In this document: piece by piece, positions 33,927-43,818 of the stretch
How positions within the stretch are numbered: position 1 is the stretch's first letter
Layout: each line of letters begins with the position of its first letter
Translations under genes and position numbers: made by a program
Source of the DNA: Candidatus Pelagibacter sp.
GTDB taxonomy: Bacteria > Pseudomonadota > Alphaproteobacteria > Pelagibacterales > Pelagibacteraceae
Assembly: GCA_028101445.1 (NCBI GenBank)
Contig: JAOHKR010000002.1
Coordinates: 45,127 to 109,126 of the forward strand
Direction: 5' to 3'
DNA length: 64,000 bases
The notes under the pieces: model-generated
What the model was told of the DNA's origin: nothing
What the model saw: the letters and a program-made list of their open reading frames with translations, nothing else
Databases searched by the model: none

Positions 33927-35431
33927 TGAGAAATATAATTGTTAAAGTTCACCCGTCAAAAGCTAATCTAAAAAAAAAAGATCAACTTGCTTATAAAATT
34001 GCAGAAATTGCATCTGATAAAGCCAAAATAAATAAAGACGCTGTTGAAATGGTTATTAATAGAATAATTGATAACGCTTCTGTTGCTATTGCTTCTTTTA
34101 ATAGAAAGCCTGTTACTTCTGCAAGACAAATGGCTTTAGCTCACCCAAGAAAAAATGGAGCAAATATTTTTGGTTTAAGCTCAAAAATAAAAGTAGACTG
34201 CGAGTGGGCAGCTTGGGCCAACGGAACAGCGGTAAGAGAATTAGATTATCATGACACTTTTTTAGCAGCTGATTACAGTCACCCAGGAGATAACATACCT
34301 GGAATTTTAGCTGTAGCTCAACAAAAAGAATGTAGTGGTATGGATTTAATAAAAGGAATTCTTACTGGATACGAGGTTCAAGTTAATTTAGTTAAAGGTA
34401 TTTGTTTACACGAACATAAAATAGATCACATAGCTCATTTAGGTCCAAGTGTTGCAGCAGGACTTGGAAGCTTGTTGAAACTTAATACTGAAACTATTTA
34501 TCAATCAGTGCAACAAGCTCTTCATATTACAGTTTCTACAAGACAATCTAGAAAAGGAGAAATTTCTAGTTGGAAAGCTTTTGCTCCATCACACGCAGGA
34601 AAGTTAGCAATTGAAGCAGTAGATAGATGCATGAGAGGAGAAGGTGCACCTAGTCCGATTTATGAGGGGGAAGATAGTGTAATAGCTTATGTTTTATCTG
34701 GCCCAGGAAAAAAGTACACAGTTCCTCTTCCAAAAGTTAATGAGTCTAAGAAAGCTATTTTAGAAACTTATACAAAAGAACACTCTGCAGAATACCAATC
34801 GCAGGCATTAATTGATTTAGCTAGAAGTTTAAATAAACGAATTAAAAATATATCCGACATAAACAAAATTACTATAGAGACAAGCCATCACACCCATTAT
34901 GTTATTGGTACAGGCGCAAATGATCCTCAAAAAATGGATCCATATGCAAGCAGAGAAACTTTAGACCACTCTATAATGTATATTTTTGCAGTAGCATTAG
35001 AAGATGGTGATTGGCATCATGTTAAATCTTACACACCACAAAGAGCTAGAAGAAAAAGCACCATTAAACTTTGGCACAAAATAGTGACGCGTGAAAATAA
35101 AAAATGGACAAAAAAATACCATGATAAAGATCCTAAAAAAAAGTGTTTTGGTGGAAAAGTAATTATTAAAATGAGAAATGGCTCAACAATTTCAGAAGAA
35201 ATAAATGTTGCAGATGCACATCCAGCAGGAAAAAGACCTTTTGGAAGAAAAGAATACATCAATAAATTTAGAGCACTTACTGATGGAATAATTACGAAAA
35301 AAGAATCTGAAAGATTTTTAAAATTAGTTCAAAATTTAAGAAAACTTAAAGCAAAAGATTTAAAAGGTTTGAATATTGAAGTGATGCCTAAAGTCAAAAG
35401 AAAATCTAAACCTAGCAAAGGTATTTTTTAA
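33926..35431 (+). CDS. prpD: MmgE/PrpD family protein, probable 2-methylcitrate dehydratase
   Basis: A 501-aa protein of the MmgE/PrpD family. Diagnostic segments are [27 protein letters not shown] (near residue 105), [56 protein letters not shown]-like [14 protein letters not shown], and the late [17 protein letters not shown]. PrpD dehydrates 2-methylcitrate in propionate breakdown. Coupling to acnA makes sense because aconitase can complete the 2-methylaconitate step. prpB and prpC are not in the window, so pathway assignment is inferred. Confidence 0.9.
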   Translation: MRNIIVKVHPSKANLKKKDQLAYKIAEIASDKAKINKDAVEMVINRIIDNASVAIASFNRKPVTSARQMALAHPRKNGANIFGLSSKIKVDCEWAAWANGTAVRELDYHDTFLAADYSHPGDNIPGILAVAQQKECSGMDLIKGILTGYEVQVNLVKGICLHEHKIDHIAHLGPSVAAGLGSLLKLNTETIYQSVQQALHITVSTRQSRKGEISSWKAFAPSHAGKLAIEAVDRCMRGEGAPSPIYEGEDSVIAYVLSGPGKKYTVPLPKVNESKKAILETYTKEHSAEYQSQALIDLARSLNKRIKNISDINKITIETSHHTHYVIGTGANDPQKMDPYASRETLDHSIMYIFAVALEDGDWHHVKSYTPQRARRKSTIKLWHKIVTRENKKWTKKYHDKDPKKKCFGGKVIIKMRNGSTISEEINVADAHPAGKRPFGRKEYINKFRALTDGIITKKESERFLKLVQNLRKLKAKDLKGLNIEVMPKVKRKSKPSKGIF

Positions 35432-36394
35432 TTATTTAATTTTTTTTGCCAAATCATTAGCGCTCAGCCAAGCGTTTTCAACTTTAGGGCCGCCAAACCA
35501 ATCACCACAAATTCCTAATTGATATTTTTTATTCCAATTACTTAATAAAGATGTTTTTTGATAACTGTAAGAATATTTCCATCCATGAATCTTTTTATAA
35601 ATAATTTTATTTTTTTCAAGACCAGTTAATTGTGTAAATTTTGAGATTAATTTATTCATAATTGATTTATTAGTTTTGTATTTATTTATTGTTTTCTTAG
35701 ACCATTTTAATGAGGCTTGAAGAGTCCATAAATTTAAATTTGATTTAAATCTTTTTTTACTATTTTCGTTTGCTGCCCACGCTAACATGTTGTCATCAAA
35801 TTTTATGGAACTTATTGGAAGTTCTTTTTTATTTTTTAACGCAATCATAACAGTAATATTTGGCTGCATTTGTATTTTTAAATTTGAAATTTTTTTCTCT
35901 AAATATCTTCCTGCTAATTTTTTTAGTTGAGGAAAAGGACAAGTTAATATTAATGCTTTGAATTGATGTTTAGAATTATCATCTAATTTAATTTCCCAAA
36001 AATATTTATTGTGTTCAATTTTTATAATTTGAGAAGAAAAGGATGTTTTAATGTTTTTTAAATAATATTTACTTAAATCATTGTTTGCTTTTACTCCGAT
36101 GTATTTTGGATTTAATGTTTTTTTCTCAAAAGTAAAATCTAAATGATTGCCATCCCAAGTTTTTAGTATTTTTTTCTTAGATAGTTTCTGAATAATTTTT
36201 GTAAATACTTTTGATTTTGGTGAGATATATTGAACACCATGATCAAAACTTAAATTACCTTTTAACTTTTTATTGGAAGATCTTCCTCCAGCTCCTCTAG
36301 CTTTATCAAAAACATGAACAGAATATTTTTTAGATAACAGATTTGCAATTGTAGAGCCAGCAATGCCTGACCCTAAAATGCAAAAATCTATCAT
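35432..36394 (-). CDS. Renalase-like FAD-dependent oxidoreductase
   Basis: A 320-aa flavoprotein. The N-terminal dinucleotide motif GSGIAGSTIANLLS (residues 8-21) is followed by VHVFDKARGAGGRSS and FDHGVQYISPKSKVF, the renalase-type D-K-G-R-G-x-G-G-R and D-x-G-x-Q-x-F pattern. The C-terminus GICGDWFGGPKVENAWLSANDLAKKI is the FAD-binding G-D-x-x-G-G-x-x-V-E-x-A-x-x-S-G block. Bacterial renalase oxidises isomeric NAD(P)H; here the exact substrate is unknown. It overlaps the TerC gene by 4 bases on the same strand. Confidence 0.87.
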   Translation of the reverse strand: MIDFCILGSGIAGSTIANLLSKKYSVHVFDKARGAGGRSSNKKLKGNLSFDHGVQYISPKSKVFTKIIQKLSKKKILKTWDGNHLDFTFEKKTLNPKYIGVKANNDLSKYYLKNIKTSFSSQIIKIEHNKYFWEIKLDDNSKHQFKALILTCPFPQLKKLAGRYLEKKISNLKIQMQPNITVMIALKNKKELPISSIKFDDNMLAWAANENSKKRFKSNLNLWTLQASLKWSKKTINKYKTNKSIMNKLISKFTQLTGLEKNKIIYKKIHGWKYSYSYQKTSLLSNWNKKYQLGICGDWFGGPKVENAWLSANDLAKKIK

Positions 36395-37011
36395 ATTGAA
36401 AATAAAAATTTAAATTTTTCGTTTATAGAAAGAACTTCTAAATTAACTAATCCGCCTATAATTAATTGAATAGCAATTATTAATATAGTCACCAAACCTA
36501 AGTAACCAAGCCATCGATGTTTTTTAATAAAGTCAGCAAAGAAACTTGCTAATGTAGCTATTAAAAATACAGATAAAAGTAAACCAATTACCATTATATG
36601 AAAATTTCCTTTTGATGCAGCAACTACCGCAAGAACATTATCAAAACTCAGTGTCAAATCTGCAATTAATACTTGGTAGACACCTGTTGCAAAACTTTTA
36701 GTTTCCTTTGATTTAAGTTGAGGTGATCTGATTTTATTTTGACCAAAAAAGTCTTGTCTTAAATTATTAATAACCCAGATTAATAATACTCCTCCTAAAA
36801 TTTTAACCCATGCAAATTCAAATATATAATTCGCTCCTGTAGCAAAAAATATTCTGAATATAAAAGCTGCAGCAACACCCCAGGCTATAATTTTTTTTCT
36901 ATTATCTGGAGCAAAATTAGCAGCAATAAGACCTATTATGATTGCATTATCTGCAGCCATAACTACATCAATAATTAAGATTTGCGCTGTGATGAATAAT
37001 TGCTCTAACAT
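36391..37011 (-). CDS. TerC/YjbE family membrane protein
   Basis: A 206-aa protein with about six to seven helices. The first helix has DVVMAADNAIIIGLIAANFAP and a later one DLTLSFDNVLAVVAASKGNF, the two aspartate-containing D-x-x-x-A-x-D-N and D-x-x-x-S-x-D-N motifs that define TerC. TerC members insert or supply Mn2+ to exoenzymes or export metal ions. It is the first gene of a two-gene leftward unit with the renalase-like gene. Confidence 0.9.
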   Translation of the reverse strand: MLEQLFITAQILIIDVVMAADNAIIIGLIAANFAPDNRKKIIAWGVAAAFIFRIFFATGANYIFEFAWVKILGGVLLIWVINNLRQDFFGQNKIRSPQLKSKETKSFATGVYQVLIADLTLSFDNVLAVVAASKGNFHIMVIGLLLSVFLIATLASFFADFIKKHRWLGYLGLVTILIIAIQLIIGGLVNLEVLSINEKFKFLFSI

Positions 37012-37060
37012 TAGACTATTCGTTGTATATAAGTTTATTAAATTATTTTAAAGATAAAAA

Positions 37061-38382
37061 ATGAAATTTACAAAATATTCATCAAAATTTTCAAAAAAAC
37101 AAATCATCTTCTTGTCCATACCGGTTTTTTTTTCAAATCTTGCCATTCCATTGGTTGGAATGGTGGATACGGGACTAATGGGGAATCTAGGGGAAACTAA
37201 ATATTTAGCCGCAACAAGTATAGCTACTTCTGTCATGACAATGATTATTTGGAGTTTTGGTTTTTTAAGAATGGGAACAGTTGGAATTGTTTCGCAAGCC
37301 TATGGAAGAGGAGATTATAGAGAAATTATTAAGACTTTATTAAGAAATTTTGTAATCGCTATGCTAATTGCTTTGTTAATCATTATTTTAAAACCTTTAA
37401 TTAGTCATTCCATTCATCATTTTTTTAATACGTCTCAGGAGACAAAAGAATTAATTAATACATATCTAAATGTTAGAGTTTTTTCTGTTCCTGCTGAACT
37501 ATCAATTTATATTTTGGTAGGTTTCTATTTAGGGATACAAAAAACAAAAATTTCAAGCTTAATGATAGTGTTATTGTCAATTTTAAACATTATATTGAGC
37601 TCTCTATTAGTATTGTCATTTGACTTAAACATTTTCGGAGTTGTATTAGGAACTCTAATAGCAAGTTATACAACTTTAATAATTTTCACTTTCTTTACAT
37701 ATAATTTTATTATTAAAAAATTTAAAATTATTCCTAGATTTGACTCATAATAAAATCTAAACTTTTAAAACTATTTAATATTAATTTAGATATTTTTATT
37801 AGAACTTTATTTTTAACTTTTTCATTTTTGTGGGTGACTTATTTAGGATCAAAGTTAGGTGATGATTATTTGGCAGTTAATACTATTTTAATGCAATTTA
37901 TAATTCTATCTGCATTTTTTTTAGACGCTTTTGCTTTTTCAACAGAAGGAATTATTGGTTTCACTGTAGGAAGAAAAAATAAAACTTCTTTCTTGTCTGT
38001 AGTAAAAAATTCAATTCAGGTTAGTTTCTTTACTGCTATAATTATATCAATTATATATCTTATTTTTTTCAAACAAATTATTAATATAATTACAGATATA
38101 GAAATTTTGAGATTTATTTCATATCAACATATTTTTTGGATAATAATAATTCCTCCTTTAGCATCGTTCTGCTATCAACTTGATGGAATTTTTATTGGAG
38201 CGTCTCAAACTAAAGAAATTAGAAATGCAATGATTGTATCTGTTTTAAGTTTTATTGCAATCTCAATCTATTTAACAAGATATTTTGAAAATCATGGTAT
38301 ATGGTTTTCTCTTATGTTGTTTATGATATTGAGAGCCTTAACCTTGCAATTTTATTTCAAAAAAATTTTAAGAAAGTTTTAA
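37061..38382 (+). pseudogene. MATE family efflux transporter (DinF-like), broken by a frameshift
   Basis: Two open segments are halves of one MATE protein. The first (37061-37750) encodes residues 1-229, from FSNLAIPLVGMVDTGLMGNLGE (the conserved P-x-x-x-x-x-D-x-x-x-V-G of the N-lobe) to a TAA. The second continues in a different frame: LFNINLDIFIRTLFLTFSFLWVTYLGSKLGDDYLAVNTILMQFIIL, with YQLDGIFIGA later, the C-lobe counterpart. The halves join with one missing base near 37745-37750; adding one would give a single protein of about 440 aa, the normal DinF length. The internal TTG at 37828 has no ribosome-binding site. This may be real decay or a sequence error. Confidence 0.85.
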
Positions 38383-39246
38383 ATGCAATTTCTTTATAAA
38401 ATTCCTGGATATATACTTCTTTTGTTTGGGGGATTTTGTTTAAGCTGGGGAGGGTTTGTTATACGATCTTTTGAAGAAGCAAGTGTTTGGCAGATTTTGT
38501 TATTAAGATCCTTTTTTTTTATGATAGCTCTAATAATTTTTTTAGCTATTACTTACAAAAAAAATACAATTAAAATACTAAAAGATGCGGGCTTTCCAGC
38601 TGTAATAGGCGGACTTGTAATGTCATTAAGTTTTATTGCCTTTGTTGTAGCAATGACTAATACCACAGTTGCAAATGTTGTTTTCATTATTAGCACGCAA
38701 ACAATGTTTTTAGCTATCTTTGGTTACTTTTATCTTAAAGAAAAAGTTTCATTGATTAGTTTTATTTCAATTCTTTTAGCAATGAGTGGTATCACAATCA
38801 TGGTAGGAGACTCACTTTTTTCAGGATCTTTTTTTGGTAATTTAGTTGCTTTAGCAATTCCTATTAATTTTTCTATATTAGTAATGATTATTAGAAAAAA
38901 TAAAAATTTAGATATGGTTCCAGCTATTTTTTATTCAGGAATTTTTAGTGTGATATACGGGCTTATTTTATCAGAGTCATTTGTCTTCACTAGTCATGAT
39001 GTATTGATGGGTTTTTTTCTTGGTGTACCACAATTGGCTTTTGGATTTATTTGTATAACGATAGGGTCTAGATCAACGCCCTCAGCTACAATTGGACTTC
39101 TTATGCTTTCAGAAACATTATGTGCCCCTATATGGGTGTGGTTATTTTTTAATGAAATTCCACCATTGAGTGTGTTCTTTGGAGGCGCCATTATTATATT
39201 TGCTATTATTATTAAAAGTTTTGACAAAAAATCAGCTGCTACTTAA
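38383..39246 (+). CDS. EamA (DMT) family transporter
   Basis: A 287-aa protein with ten hydrophobic helices in two EamA repeats, starting GGFCLSWGGFVIRSFEEASVWQILLLRSFFFM and repeating after residue 140. The segments NTTVANVVFIISTQTMFLAIFGYFYLKEKVSLISFISILLAMSGITIMV and GLLMLSETLCAPIWVWLFFNEIP are typical of drug/metabolite exporters, including the conserved Glu before Pro. Substrate unknown. The start directly follows the MATE stop, and the gene ends shortly before the glycine riboswitch. Confidence 0.88.
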   Translation: MQFLYKIPGYILLLFGGFCLSWGGFVIRSFEEASVWQILLLRSFFFMIALIIFLAITYKKNTIKILKDAGFPAVIGGLVMSLSFIAFVVAMTNTTVANVVFIISTQTMFLAIFGYFYLKEKVSLISFISILLAMSGITIMVGDSLFSGSFFGNLVALAIPINFSILVMIIRKNKNLDMVPAIFYSGIFSVIYGLILSESFVFTSHDVLMGFFLGVPQLAFGFICITIGSRSTPSATIGLLMLSETLCAPIWVWLFFNEIPPLSVFFGGAIIIFAIIIKSFDKKSAAT

Positions 39247-39252
39247 TTATAT

Positions 39253-39436
39253 TTGACATTTTAGTCTATTTAGAAGAATGTAGATTTGTAACGGGAGAGA
39301 CTATTTAAATATAGCGCCGAAGGAGCAACCACCCCGGAAACTCTCAGGCAAAAGGACCGTTATCGTAATAACTCTGGAAAGCAGGCTTAAGCCTCACCGA
39401 AGGATTAAATCTCTCAGGTACCTAGACAGATGGGGC
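39253..39436 (+). promoter_or_regulatory. Tandem glycine riboswitch controlling gcvTHP, with upstream -35
   Basis: Two glycine aptamers lie in tandem. The first (about 39291-39360) shows GGGAGAGA, GCGCCGAAGGAGCAA, CTCTCAGGCAAAAGGACCG; the second (about 39371-39436) shows ACTCTGGAAAG, CACCGAAGGA, CTCTCAGGTA and ACAGATGGGG. These are the conserved glycine riboswitch elements. A TTGACA (39253-39258) lies upstream but its -10 is poor. SAR11 glycine riboswitches are documented, and glycine binding normally turns on glycine cleavage. Confidence 0.95.
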
Positions 39437-39451
39437 TAGTTAAGAGTTATT

Positions 39452-40546
39452 ATGGAAGTGCAAAAAACAGCTTTATACAATTTACATAAAAGTTTAGGTG
39501 CTAAATTTGTACCTTTCGCAGGTTACGAAATGCCAATCCAATATAAAGATGGGATTGTTAAGGAACATATCTCAACCCGCTCTTATGCAGGTTTCTTTGA
39601 TGTTTCACATATGGGTCAGTTTTTTTTAGAAGGAGATGACACTTTAACTGAAGCTTTAGAAAAAATTATTCCTGCAGATTTAAAATCATTAAAACTTAAT
39701 CATTCAAAATATTCTTTTTTGCTTAATAGTAGCGGTGGAATTATTGATGATTTGATTATTACAAAAACTCAAGAAGGGTTTTGCATAATTTTAAATGCAG
39801 CCTGCAAGGAAAATGATGTAAAAGAAATCTCCAAATTTCTAAAAAAAAACCATAAACATTTTATAAATTCAGATTTATCTCTAATTGCATTACAAGGCCC
39901 AAAGGCAGTAGAAATATTAGAAAAGCTTACGCCAGGTGTTTCAAATTTAAAATTTATGACGGGTGGCAATTTTAAATTTGATGGTTCAAATTTATACATA
40001 ACACGGTCAGGATATACTGGTGAAGATGGTTTTGAAGTTTCTATTCCTAATAATAAAGTTGAAAAATTAATTAAATTTTTAGTTGAAAATAAAGTAAATC
40101 CTATTGGTTTGGGGGCAAGAGATACGTTAAGACTTGAAGCTGGCCTTTGTTTATATGGACATGATTTAAATGAAAAAATAAATCCTATCGAAGCTAACTT
40201 AAAGTGGGCTATAGCTAAAAGAAGAAGAGAAGAGGGTGGGTTCAACGGTTGGGAAAAAATAAAAGAACTGATAGCTAATGGTAGCAATAAAAAAAGAGTT
40301 GGAATTTTGCCTGAAGGAAGAATTATAGCTAGAGAAAATACAAAAATTTTTTCTGATCATGGAGAGGAAATTGGATTAATTACAAGTGGAACTTTTGGAC
40401 CAAGCGTGAATGCTTCAGTTGCTATGGGATATATAAATTCAGAATTCTCAGAAATAGGAACAAAAATTCAATTAGAAGTTAGAGGTAAAAAACATGGGGG
40501 TAAAGTTTCTGAACTTCCATTTTTTAAAAAAAGTTATGTTAAATAA
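39452..40546 (+). CDS. gcvT: Glycine cleavage system T protein (aminomethyltransferase)
   Basis: A 364-aa folate-dependent enzyme that takes the aminomethyl group from lipoyl-H protein, making methylene-THF and ammonia. Hallmarks: [28 protein letters not shown] near the N-terminus, [45 protein letters not shown] and [27 protein letters not shown] (the folate-binding region). Length normal. First gene of gcvTHP, 15 bases behind the riboswitch. Confidence 0.97.
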   Translation: MEVQKTALYNLHKSLGAKFVPFAGYEMPIQYKDGIVKEHISTRSYAGFFDVSHMGQFFLEGDDTLTEALEKIIPADLKSLKLNHSKYSFLLNSSGGIIDDLIITKTQEGFCIILNAACKENDVKEISKFLKKNHKHFINSDLSLIALQGPKAVEILEKLTPGVSNLKFMTGGNFKFDGSNLYITRSGYTGEDGFEVSIPNNKVEKLIKFLVENKVNPIGLGARDTLRLEAGLCLYGHDLNEKINPIEANLKWAIAKRRREEGGFNGWEKIKELIANGSNKKRVGILPEGRIIARENTKIFSDHGEEIGLITSGTFGPSVNASVAMGYINSEFSEIGTKIQLEVRGKKHGGKVSELPFFKKSYVK

Positions 40547-40560
40547 TAAAGGAGGTAAAT

Positions 40561-40941
40561 ATGAGTGAAAAAAAATTTTCAAAAAAACATGAATGGGTAT
40601 CGGTAGAAGGAGATATAGCAACTGTAGGTATAACTAAACATGCCACAGAATTGTTGGGCGACATAGTGTTTGTTGAAGTACCAGAGGCTGGAAAAGCAGT
40701 TGAGAAAGATGGTCAAACAGCAGTAGTGGAATCTACTAAAGCAGCAAGTGATGTTTACTCTCCTATTTCTGGAGAGATAATAGAGGGAAATAAATCAATT
40801 GTAGATGATCCTGTAAGCGTCAACACAGACCCTGAAGGGGCTAGTTGGTTTTTTAAATTAAAAGTTAAAGATAAATCAGAATTAGATTCCTTAATGTCCC
40901 AATCTGATTATGAAAAATTTGTAGCGGAGAATCCCAGTTAA
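40561..40941 (+). CDS. gcvH: Glycine cleavage system H protein
   Basis: A 126-aa lipoyl carrier. The lipoylation site is Lys60 in [19 protein letters not shown], surrounded by the conserved [13 protein letters not shown] and [16 protein letters not shown] blocks. It shuttles intermediates between GcvP, GcvT and GcvL (not in this window). AAAGGAGGTAAAT before the ATG is a strong ribosome-binding site, consistent with high H-protein demand. 14 bases after gcvT. Confidence 0.97.
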   Translation: MSEKKFSKKHEWVSVEGDIATVGITKHATELLGDIVFVEVPEAGKAVEKDGQTAVVESTKAASDVYSPISGEIIEGNKSIVDDPVSVNTDPEGASWFFKLKVKDKSELDSLMSQSDYEKFVAENPS

Positions 40942-43809
40942 ATGATTGATAATAATTCCAAAGAGTTTATATACCGCCACATCGGACCTACTGAAGCCGA
41001 ACAAGAAATCATGCTTAAAGAAGTAGGGTATAATTCATTGGAAGATTTAATGAAAAATACAGTTCCTGAAAAAATTTTATTGAAGGATGAACTTAAAATA
41101 GATGAACCGCTTTCAGAAAATGATGCTTTAAAAAAATTAAAAACTATTTCAAAACAAAATAAAATATTTAGAAATTTTATTGGTATGGGTTACTATAATT
41201 CATTTACTCCTAACGTAATTTTAAGAAATATTCTTGAAAACCCTGGTTGGTATACATCTTATACTCCTTATCAGCCTGAAGTTGCTCAAGGCCGTTTGGA
41301 AATGTTGTTAAATTTTCAACAATTAATTATAGATTTAACTGGAATGGATATTGCAAATGCCTCATTATTAGATGAAGCAACTGCGGCTGCCGAAGCAGTT
41401 GGTTTAAGTCAAAGATTAGATAAAAATAATTCAAAAAAAATATTTATTTCTAGCTCATGCAATCCACAGACTATAGATCTTATAAAAACAAGAACAGAGC
41501 CATTTGGATTAGAATTAATTATTGGAAATGAAAAAAGTGACTTACAAAATATAACTGAAAATATTGTTTGCGGCGTCTTATCTTATCCTGGAACACTAGG
41601 TGATATTCAAGATCCAAGTGAGAGTATAAGCCAAATTCATAAAAAAAATGGTAAAGCTATTTTAGTATGTGATCTCTTGGCACTTACAAGGTTAAAAACT
41701 CCAGCTGAACTAGGAGCAGACATTGCTGTTGGAAGCGCTCAAAGATTTGGTATTCCAATGGGTTACGGTGGACCTCATGCTGCTTTTTTTGCAACTAAGG
41801 AAGAATTCAAAAGATCTATGCCCGGAAGAATTATTGGGGTATCTGTAGATAGGCATGGTAAAAAAGCTTACAGACTTTCTTTACAAACCAGAGAACAACA
41901 TATTAGAAGAGACAAAGCTACTAGCAACATTTGTACAGCTCAAGCCTTGCTAGCTATAATTAGTGCAGCTTTTGCAATGTATCATGGGCCTAAAGGACTA
42001 CTTAAAATTGCGAACAGAACTTCATCTTTAGCTAAGTTGTTTGCTGATGGAATTAAAAAAACAGGTTTTAAAATATTGAGTGATCATTTTTTTGACACGG
42101 TTACTATAGTTACGAAAAATAAAACTAAAGAAATTTATCAAAAAGCTCAAAGCGAAGGCATTAATTTAAGAAAAGTAGACGAGGATAATTTATCAGTTGC
42201 CTTCGATGAAGCTAAAAAACTAAATGATGTAAATATTTTATTAAAAATTTTTGGATCATCTCAAACTTTTAAACAAGACGAAAAAATAAGTTTAGAAAAT
42301 TTACCAAAAAATCTTTTAAGAACCTCAAAATACTTAACGCACCCAGTATTCAACAAATATCACTCTGAAACAGAAATGTTAAGATATCTCAAAAAACTTG
42401 AAGATTGCGATATAGCATTAAATAGATCTATGATTGCTTTAGGATCATGCACTATGAAATTAAATGCTGCAGCAGAATTAATTCCAATTACATGGAAAGA
42501 ATTTTCATTACCTCACCCATTTGTTCCAACTGAACAAATGAAAGGTTATAAAATTTTATTTGATGATCTAATTAACGATTTAAAAGAAATTACTGGATTT
42601 GATGCAGTTTCATTGCAACCTAATTCTGGAGCTCAAGGTGAATATGCTGGTTTGATGACTATAAGAAAATTTCATAAAAGCAATAATCAAGCTAATAGAA
42701 ATATATGTTTAATCCCAAATTCAGCTCATGGAACAAACCCAGCAAGCGCACAAATGAGCGGAATGAAAGTAGTCGTTGTTAATTGTGATGAAGATGGAAA
42801 TGTTGATATAAAAGACTTAAAAAATAAAACAGACAAATATGCAAAAGATCTTGCTGCATTAATGGTAACATATCCTTCAACACACGGAGTATTTGAAGAA
42901 AAAATTATAAAGATTTGTGAAATTATTCATAAAGCAGGTGGTCAAGTTTATATGGATGGTGCTAATTTAAATGCATTAGTTGGTGTAGCTAAGCCAGGTA
43001 AGTTTGGTCCAGATGTTTGTCATATTAACTTACATAAAACTTTTTGTATTCCACACGGTGGTGGAGGACCAGGTATGGGGCCTATCGCTTGTGGTAAACA
43101 CTTAGCAGAATTTTTACCTACGCACGACGTAATAAGAGAGTCAGGTCCAAAAAATGGAATGGGTGCCGTCTCAGCTGCACCATGGGGAAGTTCAAGTATT
43201 TTACCTATTTCATGGATGTACATTAAAATGATGGGAGCAGAAGGATTAAAAAAGGCTTCACAAATTTCAATTTTAAACGCCAATTATATTTCAAAAAAAT
43301 TATCAAAAGACTTTAAAGTTTTATACACTGGAAAAAATGGCAACGTAGCGCACGAATGTATTATAGATATAAGACCTATCAAAGCTAGTTCAGGGATATC
43401 AGAAGAAGATTTGGCAAAAAGATTGATAGATTTTGGCTATCACGCGCCTACAATGTCTTGGCCTGTCGCAGGAACAATTATGATCGAGCCTACGGAAAGT
43501 GAAAACTTGGAGGAAATTGATAAATTTTGTAACGCATTAATAAAAATTAAAAAAGAAATAGATTTAGTTGAGACAGGAAAATTTGACAAAGAAGATAACC
43601 CACTTAAAAATGCTCCTCATACTTATTTAGAACTAGCTGCCAATGAATGGAGCCATAAGTATACAAGAGAGGAAGCAGCATTTCCTAACGAGTACGTAAG
43701 ACATAATAAATATTGGGCACCAGTAGCAAGAGTAGATAACGTTTATGGTGACCGTAATCTTGTATGTTCGTGTCCTTCAATGGACGAATATAAAGATGAA
43801 GCTGCATAA
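40942..43809 (+). CDS. gcvP: Glycine dehydrogenase (decarboxylating), P protein
   Basis: A 955-aa PLP enzyme that decarboxylates glycine and loads its aminomethyl group onto H protein. The single long chain includes both N- and C-terminal halves. The PLP-lysine is Lys699 in NLHKTFCIPHGGGGPGMGP. Other blocks are YRHIGPTEAEQEIML at the start, YTPYQPEVAQGRLEMLLNFQ, LGSCTMKLNAAAELIPITW and SAHGTNPASAQMSGM. The ATG follows the gcvH stop with no spacing. It is the last gene of the operon. Confidence 0.97.
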   Translation: MIDNNSKEFIYRHIGPTEAEQEIMLKEVGYNSLEDLMKNTVPEKILLKDELKIDEPLSENDALKKLKTISKQNKIFRNFIGMGYYNSFTPNVILRNILENPGWYTSYTPYQPEVAQGRLEMLLNFQQLIIDLTGMDIANASLLDEATAAAEAVGLSQRLDKNNSKKIFISSSCNPQTIDLIKTRTEPFGLELIIGNEKSDLQNITENIVCGVLSYPGTLGDIQDPSESISQIHKKNGKAILVCDLLALTRLKTPAELGADIAVGSAQRFGIPMGYGGPHAAFFATKEEFKRSMPGRIIGVSVDRHGKKAYRLSLQTREQHIRRDKATSNICTAQALLAIISAAFAMYHGPKGLLKIANRTSSLAKLFADGIKKTGFKILSDHFFDTVTIVTKNKTKEIYQKAQSEGINLRKVDEDNLSVAFDEAKKLNDVNILLKIFGSSQTFKQDEKISLENLPKNLLRTSKYLTHPVFNKYHSETEMLRYLKKLEDCDIALNRSMIALGSCTMKLNAAAELIPITWKEFSLPHPFVPTEQMKGYKILFDDLINDLKEITGFDAVSLQPNSGAQGEYAGLMTIRKFHKSNNQANRNICLIPNSAHGTNPASAQMSGMKVVVVNCDEDGNVDIKDLKNKTDKYAKDLAALMVTYPSTHGVFEEKIIKICEIIHKAGGQVYMDGANLNALVGVAKPGKFGPDVCHINLHKTFCIPHGGGGPGMGPIACGKHLAEFLPTHDVIRESGPKNGMGAVSAAPWGSSSILPISWMYIKMMGAEGLKKASQISILNANYISKKLSKDFKVLYTGKNGNVAHECIIDIRPIKASSGISEEDLAKRLIDFGYHAPTMSWPVAGTIMIEPTESENLEEIDKFCNALIKIKKEIDLVETGKFDKEDNPLKNAPHTYLELAANEWSHKYTREEAAFPNEYVRHNKYWAPVARVDNVYGDRNLVCSCPSMDEYKDEAA

Positions 43810-43818
43810 TTTTATTTA

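Noticed and set aside
37828..38382. A separate half-size MATE gene
   Set aside because: It begins at a TTG with no ribosome-binding site, and conserved MATE sequence continues upstream of that point in the same frame; a frameshifted single gene explains it better.
39769..40287. A 172-aa reverse-strand frame within gcvT
   Set aside because: gcvT is unmistakable on the forward strand and the antisense product has no recognisable features.
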